64,000 nucleotides of DNA from Hydractinia symbiolongicarpus (taxonomy: Eukaryota > Cnidaria > Hydrozoa > Anthoathecata > Hydractiniidae). Positions 1-11,425 of this stretch are shown here, one piece after another. The stretch is taken from the NCBI RefSeq assembly GCF_029227915.1, contig NC_079885.1, positions 4,030,001-4,094,000 on the forward strand, read 5' to 3'. A program made the translations under genes and the position numbers. The notes under the pieces are model-generated. The model made no database searches, was not told the DNA's origin, and saw only the letters and a list, made by a program, of their open reading frames with translations. Every line of letters begins with the position of its first letter. The stretch's first letter is position 1.

Positions 1-1098
1 TTCCCACACTAAAAAATGACTTATTTTATCTAAATTATTAAGTGAAGCGCTACCATAGGGCCGAGTGTAATCGCTGAATTCCAGCAATCATGTCAAATTA
101 AGAAGAATGTTATTCCTTGAAGTCCAATTGGCTCATTTATCACATTTATAAGGTCACAGTACAGAATCACTTAAATTAAGTCCCACAGTCAATCGTTTCA
201 CTGTCAAAAGAAATACAACTTAGTAATATCGGAAAAGAATCACTAAATACATGTTGGTACGAATACGTGACGTAACCGTTGTAAGTTAAGCCGATTGACA
301 CCGTTAGAAAGTCAATGAAATGTAGTTTTTGAAACTGTCTCTATTTCTTCAGCCCGCGCTAACGGCTAGGATTGGTCCCACAGTAAAAAATGACTTATTT
401 TATCTAAATTTTTAAGAGAAGCGCTACCATTGGGCCGAGTGTAATCGCTGAATTGCAGCAATCATGTCAAATAAAGAAGAATGTTATTCCTTGGAATCCA
501 ATTGGTTCATTTATCACATTTATAAGGTCACAGTCCAGGATCACTTTAATTAAGTCCCACAGTCACTCGTTTCACTGTCAAAAGCAATACAACTTAGTAA
601 TAATGGAAAAAAATCACTAAATACATGTTGGTACGAATATGTGACGCAACCGTTGTAGTTGAAACGGACTATTACTGTTAGAAAGTCAATGAAATGTAGC
701 ATTTAAAACTGTCTCTATTTCTTCAGCGCAGGCTAACGGCTAGGATTGGTCCCACAGTAAAAAATGACTTATTTTATCTAAATTATTAAGTAAAGCGCTA
801 CCATTGGGCCGAGTGTATTCGCTGAATTGCAGCAATCATGTCAAATTAAGAAGAATGTTATTCCTTGGAGTCCAATTGGCTCATTTATCACATTTATACG
901 GTCGCAGTCCAGAATCACTTCAATGAAGTCCCACAGTCAATCGTTTCACTGTTAAAAGCGATACAACTTAGTAATATCGGAAAAAAATCACTAAATACAT
1001 GTTGGTACAAATATGTGACGCAACCGTTGTAAGTCAAGCGGATTGACACCGTTAGAAAGTCAATGAAATGTAGTTTTTAAAACTGTCTCTCTTTCTTC

Positions 1099-1108
1099 AG
1101 CGCGCGCT
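1099..1108. other. 10-bp palindrome AGCGCGCGCT (representative copy)
   Basis: A perfect 10-bp palindrome about 30 bp before phase 0, just after TTTCTTC and before AACG. It occurs in many monomers. Other monomers have AGCACGTGCT here (12666-12675), also a perfect palindrome, or the half-changed AGCGCGTGCT (28802-28811). The two substitutions are both of the CpG to CpA/TpG kind. Confidence 0.65.
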
Positions 1109-1167
1109 AACGTCTAGGATTGGTCCAACCGTAAAAAATGACTTATCTATCTAAATTTTTAAATGAA

Positions 1168-1182
1168 GCGCTACCACAGCGC
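1168..1182. other. Dyad GCGCT-ACCAC-AGCGC (representative copy)
   Basis: A perfect inverted repeat with 5-bp arms and a 5-bp loop in the head of monomers of the CTACCACAGCGC class; this is one example of many. A related form in other monomers is GCGCT-CCAAAC-AGCGC (for example near 22936). Monomers with the CTACCATAGGGCC or CTACCATTGGGCC head lack the second arm. It could be a protein-binding dyad or simply chance; there is no functional evidence. Confidence 0.6.
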
Positions 1183-1881
1183 CTAGCGAAATCGGTAAAT
1201 TCCAGCAATCATGTCAAATTAAAAAGAATTTTATTCCTTGGTTACAATTGTCACATTTATCACATTTATAAGGTCACAGTCCAGAATCACTTCAATTAAG
1301 TCCCACAGTCAATCGTTTTACTAATAAAAGCGATACAACTTAGTGATATCGGAAAAAAATCACTAAATACATGTTGGTACGAATATGCGACGCAACCGTT
1401 GTAAGTCAAGCGGATTGACACTGTTAGAAAGTCAATGAAATGTAGTTTTTAAAAATGTTTCTATTTCTTCATGGCGCGCTAACGGCTAGGATTGGTTCCA
1501 CAGTTCAAAATGATTTATTTATCTAAACTTTTTTATAAAACGCTACTACAGCGCCCATCGAAATCGGTGAATTCCAGCAATCATGTCAAATTAAGAAGAA
1601 TGTTATTCCTTGTGTCCAATTGTCTCATTTATCACATATATGAGGTCAAAGTCCAATATTAGTTCAATTAAGTCCCACAGTCAATCCTTTCACTGTTAAA
1701 AGCGATGCAACCTAGCAATATCCGAATACTATCGCTAAATACATGTTGGTACGGATATGTGACGCAACCGTTGTAACTCAAACGGATTTATACCGCCAGA
1801 ATGTCAATGAAATGTAGTCTTTGAAACTGTTCTTATTTATTCAGCGCGTTCTAACGGTCAGGATTGTTCCCACACTAAAAA

Positions 1882-4800
1882 ATGACTTATTTTATCTAAA
1901 TTATTAAGTGAAGCGCTACCATAGGGCCGAGTGTAATCGCTGAATTCCAGCAATCATGTCAAATTAAGAAGAATGTTATTCCTTGAAGTCTAATTGGCTC
2001 ATTTATCACATTTATAAGGTCACAGTACAGAATCACTTAAATTAAGTCCCACAGTCAATCGTTTCACTGTCAAAAGAAATACAACTTAGTAATATCGGAA
2101 AAGAATCACTAAATACATGTTGGTACGAATACGTGACGCAACCGTTGTAAGTTAAGCCGATTGACACCGTTAGAAAGTCAATGAAATGTAGTTTTTGAAA
2201 CTGTCTCTATTTCTTCAGCCCGCGCTAACGGCTAGGATTGGTCCCACAGTAAAAAATGACTTACTTTATCTAAATTTTTAAGAGAAGCGCTACCATTGCG
2301 CCGAGTGTAATCGCTGAATTGCAGCAATCATGTCAAATAAAGAAGAATGTTATTCCTTGGAATCCAATTGGCTCATTTATCACATTTATAAGGTCACAGT
2401 CCAGGATCACTTCAATTAAGTCCCACAGTCAATCGTTTCACTGTCAAAAGAAATACAACTTAGTAATATCGGAAAAGAATCACTAAATACATGTTGGTAC
2501 GAATACGTGACGTAACCGTTGTAAGTTAAGCCGATTGACACCGTTAGAAAGTCAATGAAATGTAGTTTTTGAAACTGTCTCTATTTCTTCAGCCCGCGCT
2601 AACGGCTAGGATTGGTCCCACAGTAAAAAATGACTTATTTTATCTAAATTTTTAAGAGAAGCGCTACCATTGGGCCGAGTGTAATCGCTGAATTGCAGCA
2701 ATCATGTCAAATAAAGAAGAATGTTATTCCTTGGAATCCAATTGGTTCATTTATCACATTTATAAGGTCACAGTCCAGGATCACTTTAATTAAGTCCCAC
2801 AGTCACTCGTTTCACTGTCAAAAGCAATACAACTTAGTAATATCGGAAAAGAATCACTAAATACATGTTGGTACGAATACGTGACGTAACCGTTGTAAGT
2901 TAAGCCGATTGACACCGTTAGAAAGTCAATGAAATGTAGTTTTTGAAACTGTCTCTATTTCTTCAGCCCGCGCTAACGGCTAGGATTGGTCCCACAGTAA
3001 AAAATGACTTATTTTATCTAAATTTTTAAGAGAAGCGCTACCATTGGGCCGAGTGTAATCGCTGAATTGCAGCAATCATGTCAAATAAAGAAAAATGTTA
3101 TTCCTTGAAATCCAATTGGTTCATTTATCACATTTATAAGGTCACAGTCCAGGATCACTTTAATTAAGTCCCACAGTCACTCGTTTCACTGTCAAAAGCA
3201 ATACAACTTAGTAATAATGGAAAAAAATCACTAAATACATGTTGGTACGAATATGTGACGCAACCGTTGTAGTTGAAACGGACTATTACCGTTAGAAAGT
3301 CATCGAAATGTAGCATTTGAAACTGTCTCTATTTCTTCAACGCGGGCTAACGGCTAGGATTGGTCCCACAGTAAAAAATGACTTATCTTATCTAAATTTT
3401 TAAGTGAAGCGCTACCATTGGGCCGAGTGTAATCGCTGAATTGCAGCAATCATGTCAAATTAAGAAGAATGTTATTCCTTGGAGTCCAATTGGCTCATTT
3501 ATCACATTTATACGGTCGCAGTCCAGAATCACTTCAATGAAGTCCCACAGTCAATCGTTTCACTGTTAAAAGCGATACAACTTAGTAATATCGGAAAAAA
3601 ATCACTAAATACATGTTGGTACAAATATGTGACGCAACCGTTGTAAGTCAAGCGGATTGACACCGTTAGAAAGTCAATGAAATGTAGTTTTTAAAACTGT
3701 CTCTCTTTCTTCAGCGCGCGCTAACGTCTAGGATTGGTCCAACCGTAAAAAATGACTTATCTATCTAAATTTTTAAATGAAGCGCTACCACAGCGCCTAG
3801 CGAAATCGGTAAATTCCAGCAATCATGTCAAATTAAAAAGAATTTTATTCCTTGGTTACAATTGTCACATTTATCACATTTATAAGGTCACAGTCCAGAA
3901 TCACTTCAATTAAGTCCCACAGTCAATCGTTTTACTGTTAAAAGCGATACAACTTAGTGATATCGGAAAAAAATCACTAAATACATGTTGGTACGAATAT
4001 GCGACGCAACCGTTGTAAGTCAAGCGGATTGACACTTTTAGAAAGTCAATGAAATGTAGTTTTTAAAAATGCTTCTATTTCTTCATCGCGCGCTAACGGC
4101 TAGGATTGGTTCCACAGTTCAAAATGACTTATTTATCTAAACTTTTTTATAAAACGCTACTACAGCGCCCATCGAAATCGGTGAATTCCAGCAATCATGT
4201 CAAATTAAGAAGAATGTTATTCCTTGTGTCCAATTGTCTCATTTATCACATATATGAGGTCAAAGTCCAATATTAGTTCAATTAAGTCCCACAGTCAATC
4301 CTTTCACTGTTAAAAGCGATGCAACCTAGCAATATCCGAATACTATCGCTAAATACATGTTGGTACGAATATGTGACGCAACCGTTGTAACTCAAACGGA
4401 TTTATACCGCCAGAATGTCAATGAAATGTAGTCTTTGAAACTGTTCTTATTTATTCAGCGCGTTCTAACGGTCAGGATTGTTCCCACACTAAAAAATGAC
4501 TTATTTTATCTAAATTATTAGGTGAAGCGCTACCATAGGGCCGAGTGTAATCGCTGAATTCCAGCAATCATGTCAAATTAAGAAGAATGTTATTCCTTGA
4601 AGTCTAATTGGCTCATTTATCACATTTATAAGGTCACAGTACAGAATCACTTAAATTAAGTCCCACAGTCAATCGTTTCACTGTCAAAAGAAATACAACT
4701 TAGTAATATCGGAAAAGAATCACTAAATACATGTTGGTACGGATACGTGACACAACCGTTGTCAGTTAAGCCGATTGACACCGTTAGAAAGTCAATGAAA

Positions 4801-6359
4801 TGTAGTTTTTGAAACTGTCTCTATTTCTTCAGCCCGCGCTAACGGCTAGGATTGGTCCCACAGTAAAAAATGACTTACTTTATCTAAATTTTTAAGAGAA
4901 GCGCTACCATTGGGCCGAGTGTAATCGCTGAATTGCAGCAGTCATGTCAAATAAAGAAGAATGTTATTCCTTGGAATCCAATTGGCTCATTTATCACATT
5001 TATAAGGTCACAGTCCAGGATCACTTCAATTAAGTCCCACAGTCACTCGTTTCACTGTCAAAAGCGATGCAACCTAGTAAAATCAGAAAAATATCGCTAA
5101 ATGCATGTTGGTACGAATATGTGACGCAACCGTTGTAATTGAAACGGACTGATGCCGTTAGAAAGTCAATGAAATGTAGTTTTGAAAACTGTCTCTCTTT
5201 CTTCAGCGCGCGCTAACGTCTAGGATTGGTCCAACCGTAAAAAATGACTTATTTATCTAAATTTTTAAATGAAGCGCTACCACAGCGCCTAGCGAAATCG
5301 GTAATGTCCAGCAATCATGTCAAATTAAAAAGAATTTTATTCCTTGGTTACAATTGTCACATTTATCACATTTATAAGGTCACAGTCCAGAATCACTTCA
5401 ATTAAGTCCCACAGTCAATCGTTTTACTGTTAAAAGCGATACAACTTAGTGATATCGGAAAAAAATCACTAAATACATGTTGGTACGAATATGTGACGCA
5501 ACCGTTGTAAGTCAAGCGGATTGACACCGTTAGAAAGTCAATGAAATGTAGTTTTTAAAACTGTCTCTCTTTCTTCAGCGCGCGCTAACGTCTAGGATTG
5601 GTCCAACCGTAAAAAATGACTTATCTATCTAAATTTTTAAATGAAGCGCTACCACAGCGCCTAGCGAAATCGGTAAATTCCAGCAATCATGTCAAATTAA
5701 AAAGAATTTTATTCCTTGGTTACAATTGTCACATTTATCACATTTATAAGGTCACAGTCCAGAATCACTTCAATTAAGTCCCACAGTCAATCGTTTTACT
5801 AATAAAAGCGATACAACTTAGTGATATCGGAAAAAAATCACTAAATACATGTTGGTACGAATATGCGACGCAACCGTTGTAAGTCAAGCGGATTGACACT
5901 GTTAGAAAGTCAATGAAATGTAGTTTTTAAAAATGTTTCTATTTCTTCATGGCGCGCTAACGGCTAGGATTGGTTCCACAGTTCAAAATGATTTATTTAT
6001 CTAAACTTTTTTATAAAACGCTACTACAGCGCCCATCGAAATCGGTGAATTCCAGCAATCATGTCAAATTAAGAAGAATGTTATTCCTTGTGTCCAATTG
6101 TCTCATTTATCACATATATGAGGTCAAAGTCCAATATTAGTTCAATTAAGTCCCACAGTCAATCCTTTCACTGTTAAAAGCGATGCAACCTAGCAATATC
6201 CGAATACTATCGCTAAATACATGTTGGTACGGATATGTGACGCAACCGTTGTAACTCAAACGGATTTATACCGCCAGAATGTCAATGAAATGTAGTCTTT
6301 GAAACTGTTCTTATTTATTCAGCGCGTTCTAACGGTCAGGATTGTTCCCACACTAAAAA
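1882..6359 (+). repeat. HOR-A, full 12-monomer copy (4478 bp)
   Basis: Monomers start at 1882, 2256, 2630, 3004, 3378, 3752, 4124 (7-mer: A, B, B', B'', C, D, E) and 4496, 4870, 5244, 5616, 5988 (5-mer: A, B, D', D, E). Spacings are 374 or 372. The two halves begin with distinguishable A monomers: TTATTAAGTGAAG at 1882 and TTATTAGGTGAAG at 4496. The same alternation recurs in the next copy at 6360 and 8974, an offset of 4478 bp in both cases. This shows that the true repeat is the 12-mer and that the 7-mer and 5-mer are its parts. E monomers are recognised by the head ACTTTTTTATAAAACGC. Confidence 0.92.
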
Positions 6360-9300
6360 ATGACTTATTTTATCTAAATTATTAAGTGAAGCGCTACCAT
6401 AGGGCCGAGTGTAATCGCTGAATTCCAGCAATCATGTCAAATTAAGAAGAATGTTATTCCTTGAAGTCTAATTGGCTCATTTATCACATTTATAAGGTCA
6501 CAGTACAGAATCACTTAAATTAAGTCCCACAGTCAATCGTTTTACTGTCAAAAGAAATACAACTTAGTAATATCGGAAAAGAATCACTAAATACATGTTG
6601 GTACGAATACGTGACGCAACCGTTGTAAGTTAAGCCGATTGACACCGTTAGAAAGTCAATGAAATGTAGTTTTTGAAACTGTCTCTATTTCTTCAGCCCG
6701 CGCTAACGGCTAGGATTGGTCCCACAGTAAAAAATGACTTACTTTATCTAAATTTTTAAGAGAAGCGCTACCATTGGGCCGAGTGTAATCGCTGAATTGC
6801 AGCAATCATGTCAAATAAAGAAGAATGTTATTCCTTGGAATCCAATTGGCTCATTTATCACATTTATAAGGTCACAGTCCAGGATCACCTCAATTAAGTC
6901 CCACAGTCAATCGTTTCACTGTCAAAAGAAATACAACTTAGTAATATCGGAAAAGAATCACTAAATACATGTTGGTACGAATACGTGACGTAACCGTTGT
7001 AAGTTAAGCCGATTGACACCGTTAGAAAGTCAATGAAATGTAGTTTTTGAAACTGTCTCTATTTCTTCAGCCCGCGCTAACGGCTAGGATTGGTCCCACA
7101 GTAAAAAATGACTTATTTTATCTAAATTTTTAAGAGAAGCGCTACCATTGGGCCGAGTGTAATCGCTGAATTGCAGCAATCATGTCAAATAAAGAAGAAT
7201 GTTATTCCTTGGAATCCAATTCGTTCATTTATCACATTTATAAGGTCACAGTCCAGGATCACTTTAATTAAGTCCCACAGTCACTCGTTTCACTGTCAAA
7301 AGCAATACAACTTAGTAATATCGGAAAAGAATCACTAAATACATGTTGGTACGAATACGTGACGTAACCGTTGTAAGTTAAGCCGATTGACACCGTTAGA
7401 AAGTCAATGAAATGTAGTTTTTGAAACTGTCTCTATTTCTTCAGCCCGCGCTAACGGCTAGGATTGGTCCCACAGTAAAAAATGACTTATTTTATCTAAA
7501 TTTTTAAGAGAAGCGCTACCATTGGGCCGAGTGTAATCGCTGAATTGCAGCAATCATGTCAAATAAAGAAAAATGTTATTCCTTGGAATCCAATTGGTTC
7601 ATTTATCACATTTATAAGGTCACAGTCCAGGATCACTTTAATTAAGTCCCACAGTCACTCGTTTCACTGTCAAAAGCAATACAACTTAGTAATAATGGAA
7701 AAAAATCACTAAATACATGTTGGTACGAATATGTGACGCAACCGTTGTAGTTGAAACGGACTATTACCGTTAGAAAGTCATCGAAATGTAGCATTTGAAA
7801 CTGTCTCTATTTCTTCAACGCGGGCTAACGGCTAGGATTGGTCCCACAGTAAAAAATGACTTATTTTATCTAAATTTTTAAGTGAAGCGCTACCATTGGG
7901 CCGCGTGTAATCGCTGAATTGCAGCAATCATGTCAAATTAAGAAGAATGTTATTCCTTGGAGTCCAATTGGCTCATTTATCACATTTATACGGTCGCAGT
8001 CCAGAATCACTTCAATGAAGTCCCACAGTCAATCGTTTCACTGTTAAAAGCGATACAACTTAGTAATATCGGAAAAAAATCACTAAATACATGTTGGTAC
8101 AAATATGTGACGCAACCGTTGTAAGTCAAGCGGATTGACACCGTTAGAAAGTCAATGAAATGTAGTTTTTAAAACTGTCTCTCTTTCTTCAGCGCGCGCT
8201 AACGTCTAGGATTGGTCCAACCGTAAAAAATGACTTATCTATCTAAATTTTGAAATGAAGCGCTACCACAGCGCCTAGCGAAATCGGTAAATTCCAGCAA
8301 TCATGTCAAATTAAAAAGAATTTTATTCCTTGGTTACAATTGTCACATTTATCACATTTATAAGGTCACAGTCCAGAATCACTTCAATTAAGTCCCACAG
8401 TCAATCGTTTTACTGTTAAAAGCGATACAACTTAGTGATATCGGAAAAAAATCACTAAATACATGTTGGTACGAATATGCGACGCAACCGTTGTAAGTCA
8501 AGCGGATTGACACTGTTAGAAAGTCAATGAAATGTAGTTTTTAAAAATGTTTCTATTTCTTCATCGCGCGCTAACGGCTAGGATTGGTTCCACAGTTCAA
8601 AATGACTTATTTATCTAAACTTTTTTATAAAACGCTACTACAGCGCCCATCGAAATCGGTGAATTCCAGCAATCATGTCAAATTAAGAAGAATGTTATTC
8701 CTTGTGTCCAATTGTCTCATTTATCACATATATGAGGTCAAAGTCCAATATTAGTTCAATTAAGTCCCACAGTCAATCCTTTCACTGTTAAAAGCGATGA
8801 AACCTAGCAATATCCGAATACTATCGCTAAATACATGTTGGTACGAATATGTGACGCAACCGTTGTAACTCAAACGGATTTATACCGCCAGAATGTCAAT
8901 GAAATGTAGTCTTTGAAACTGTTCTTATTTATTCAGCGCGTTCTAACGGTCAGGATTGTTCCCACACTAAAAAATGACTTATTTTATCTAAATTATTAGG
9001 TGAAGCGCTACCATAGGGCCGAGTGTAATCGCTGAATTCCAGCAATCATGTCAAATTAAGAAGAATGTTATTCCTTGAAGTCTAATTGGCTCATTTATCA
9101 CATTTATAAGGTCACAGTACAGAATCACTTAAATTAAGTCCCAGAGTCAATCGTTTCACTGTCAAAAGAAATACAACTTAGTAATATCGGAAAAGAATCA
9201 CTAAATACATGTTGGTACGGATACGTGACGCAACCGTTGTAAGTTAAGCCGATTGACACCGTTAGAAAGTCAATGAAATGTAGTTTTTGAAACTGTCTCT

Positions 9301-10465
9301 ATTTCTTCAGCCCGCGCTAACGGCTAGGATTGGTCCCACAGTAAAAAATGACTTACTTTATCTAAATTTTTAAGAGAAGCGCTACCATTGGGCCGAGTGT
9401 AATCGCTGAATTGCAGCAGTCATGTCAAATAAAGAAGAATGTTATTCCTTGGAATCCAATTGGCTCATTTATCACATTTATAAGGTCACAGTCCAGGATC
9501 ACTTCAATTAAGTCCCACAGTCACTCGTTTCACTGTCAAAAGCGATGCAACCTAGTAAAATCAGAAAAATATCGCTAAATGCATGTTGGTACGAATATGT
9601 GACGCAACCGTTGTAATTGAAACGGACTGATGCCGTTAGAAAGTCAATGAAATGTAGTTTTGAAAACTGTCTCTCTTTCTTCAGCGCGCGCTAACGTCTA
9701 GGATTGGTCCAACCGTAAAAAATGACTTATTTATCTAAATTTTTAAATGAAGCGCTACCACAGCGCCTAGAGAAATCGGTAATGTCCAGCAATCATGTCA
9801 AATTAAAAAGAATTTTATTCCTTGGTTACAATTGTCACATTTATCACATTTATAAGGTCACAGTCCAGAATCACTTCAATTAAGTCCCACAGTCAATCGT
9901 TTTACTGTTAAAAGCGATACAACTTAGTGATATCGGAAAAAAATCACTAAATACATGTTGGTACGAATATGTGACGCAACCGTTGTAAGTCAAGCGGATT
10001 GACACCGTTAGAAAGTCAATGAAATGTAGTTTTTAAAAATGTTTCTATTTCTTCATCGCGCGCTAACGGCTAGGATTGGTTCCACAGTTCAAAATGACTT
10101 ATTTATCTAAACTTTTTTATAAAACGCTACTACAGCGCCCATCGAAATCGGTGAATTCCAGCAATCATGTCAAATTAAGAAGAATGTTATTCCTTGTGTC
10201 CAATTGTCTCATTTATCACATTTATGAGCTCAAAGTCCAATATTAGTTCAATTAAGTCCCACAGTCAATCCTTTCACTGTTAAAAGCGATGCAACCTAGC
10301 CATATCCGAATACTATCGCTAAATACATGTTGGTACGAATATGTGACGCAACCGTTGTAACTCAAACGGATTTATACCGCCAGAAGGTCAATGAAATGTA
10401 GTCTTTGAAACTGTTCTTATTTATTCAGCGCGTTCTAACGGTCAGGATTGTTCCCACACTAAAAA
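6360..10465 (+). repeat. HOR-A, 11-monomer copy with one monomer deleted (4106 bp)
   Basis: Monomers start at 6360, 6734, 7108, 7482, 7856, 8230, 8602, 8974, 9348, 9722 and 10094. The first seven repeat 1882-4495 monomer by monomer. In the 5-mer half, the monomer at 9722 has the head of D' (GGTAATGTCCAG, as at 5244) but the tail of D (AAAAATGTTTCTATTTCTTC, as at 5616), so D' and D are fused. The copy is 372 bp shorter than the 4478-bp unit, exactly one monomer. This is the expected product of one unequal exchange between neighbouring monomers in register. Confidence 0.92.
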
Positions 10466-11425
10466 ATGACTTATTTTATCTAAATTTTTAAGAGAAGCGC
10501 TACCATTGGGCCGAGTGTAATCGCTGAATTGCAGCAATCATGTCAAATAAAGAAGAATGTTATTCCTTGGAATCCAATTGGCTCATTTATCACATTTATA
10601 AGGTCACAGTCCAGGATCACTTCAATTAAGTCCCACAGTCACTGGTTTCACTGTCAAAAGCAATACAACTTAGTAATAATGGAAAAAAATCACTAAGTAC
10701 ATATTGGTACGAATATGTGACGCAACCGTTGTAGTTGAAACGGACTATTGCCGTTAGAAAGTCAATGAAATGTAGTATTTGAAACTGTCTCTATTTCTCA
10801 GCGCGGGCTAACGGCTAGGATTGGTCCCACAGTAAAAAATGACTTATTTTATCTAAATTTTTAAATGAAGCGCTACCACAGCGCCTAGCGAAATCGGTAA
10901 ATTCCAGCAATCATGTCAAATTAAAAAGAATTTTATTCCTTGGTTACAATTGTCACATTTATCACATTTATAAGGTCACAGTCCAGAATCACTTCAATTA
11001 AGTCCCACAGTCAATCGTTTTACTGTTAAAAGCGATACAACTTAGTGATATCGGAAAAAAATCACTAAATACATGTTGGTATGAATATGTGACGCAACCG
11101 TTGTAAGTCAAGCGGATTGACACCGTTAGAAAGTCAATGAAATGTAGTTTTAAAAAATGTTTCTATTTCTTCATCGCGCGCTAACGGCTAGGATTGGTTC
11201 CACAGTTCAAAATGACTTATTTATCTAAACTTTTTTATAAAACGCTACTACAGCGCCCATCGAAATCGGTGAATTCCAGCAATCATGTCAAATTAAGAAG
11301 AATGTTATTCCTTGTGTCTAATTGTCTCATTTATCACACTTATAAGACCACAGTCCAGAATCACTTCAATTAAGTCCCACAGTCAATCGTTTCACTGTTA
11401 AAAGCGATACAACTTAGTAATATCG
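10466..11425 (+). repeat. HOR-A/HOR-B transition
   Basis: Monomers start at 10466 (B-type), 10839 (D-type) and 11212 (E-type head). They derive from HOR-A but are out of its order and carry private changes, such as a missing base in TATTTCTCAGC near 10795 and CTAAGTACATATTGG near 10693. Within the 11212 monomer the sequence changes to HOR-B: the E-type head runs to about 11320, and from about 11426 it follows the HOR-B order seen again at 15222. The boundary lies inside one monomer and the period is not disturbed, which suggests exchange between homologous positions. Confidence 0.8.

Larger units (their letters stand above)
1..1881 (+). repeat. HOR-A, partial copy (5 monomers, 1866-bp spacing)
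   Basis: Monomers start at 16, 390, 764, 1138 and 1510, with spacings of 374, 374, 374, 372 and 372. The first three resemble the A, B'' and C monomers of the next HOR-A copy (1882, 3004, 3378). The last two match the monomers at 5616 and 5988, sharing private variants: ACTAATAAAAGCG near 1319 and 5798, TTCATGGCGCGC near 1467 and 5947, and ATGATTTATT instead of ATGACTTATT at 1510 and 5988. This copy is therefore a shortened HOR-A in which several B-type monomers are missing. The window begins inside the spacer just before phase 0. Confidence 0.88.

Noticed and set aside
16-389. Monomer as a head-to-tail dimer of a half-length unit
   Set aside because: TCCCACAGT occurs twice about 180 bp apart, and GTCAATG/GTCAATCG words recur, but the rest of the two halves does not align by eye. 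A sensitive half-to-half alignment of a consensus could decide it.
1480-1500. tRNA-like B box in GGCTAGGATTGGTTCC
   Set aside because: It lacks the GTTCGA core, no A box lies at a suitable distance, and no cloverleaf can be drawn, so a tRNA or tRNA-derived SINE origin is not supported.
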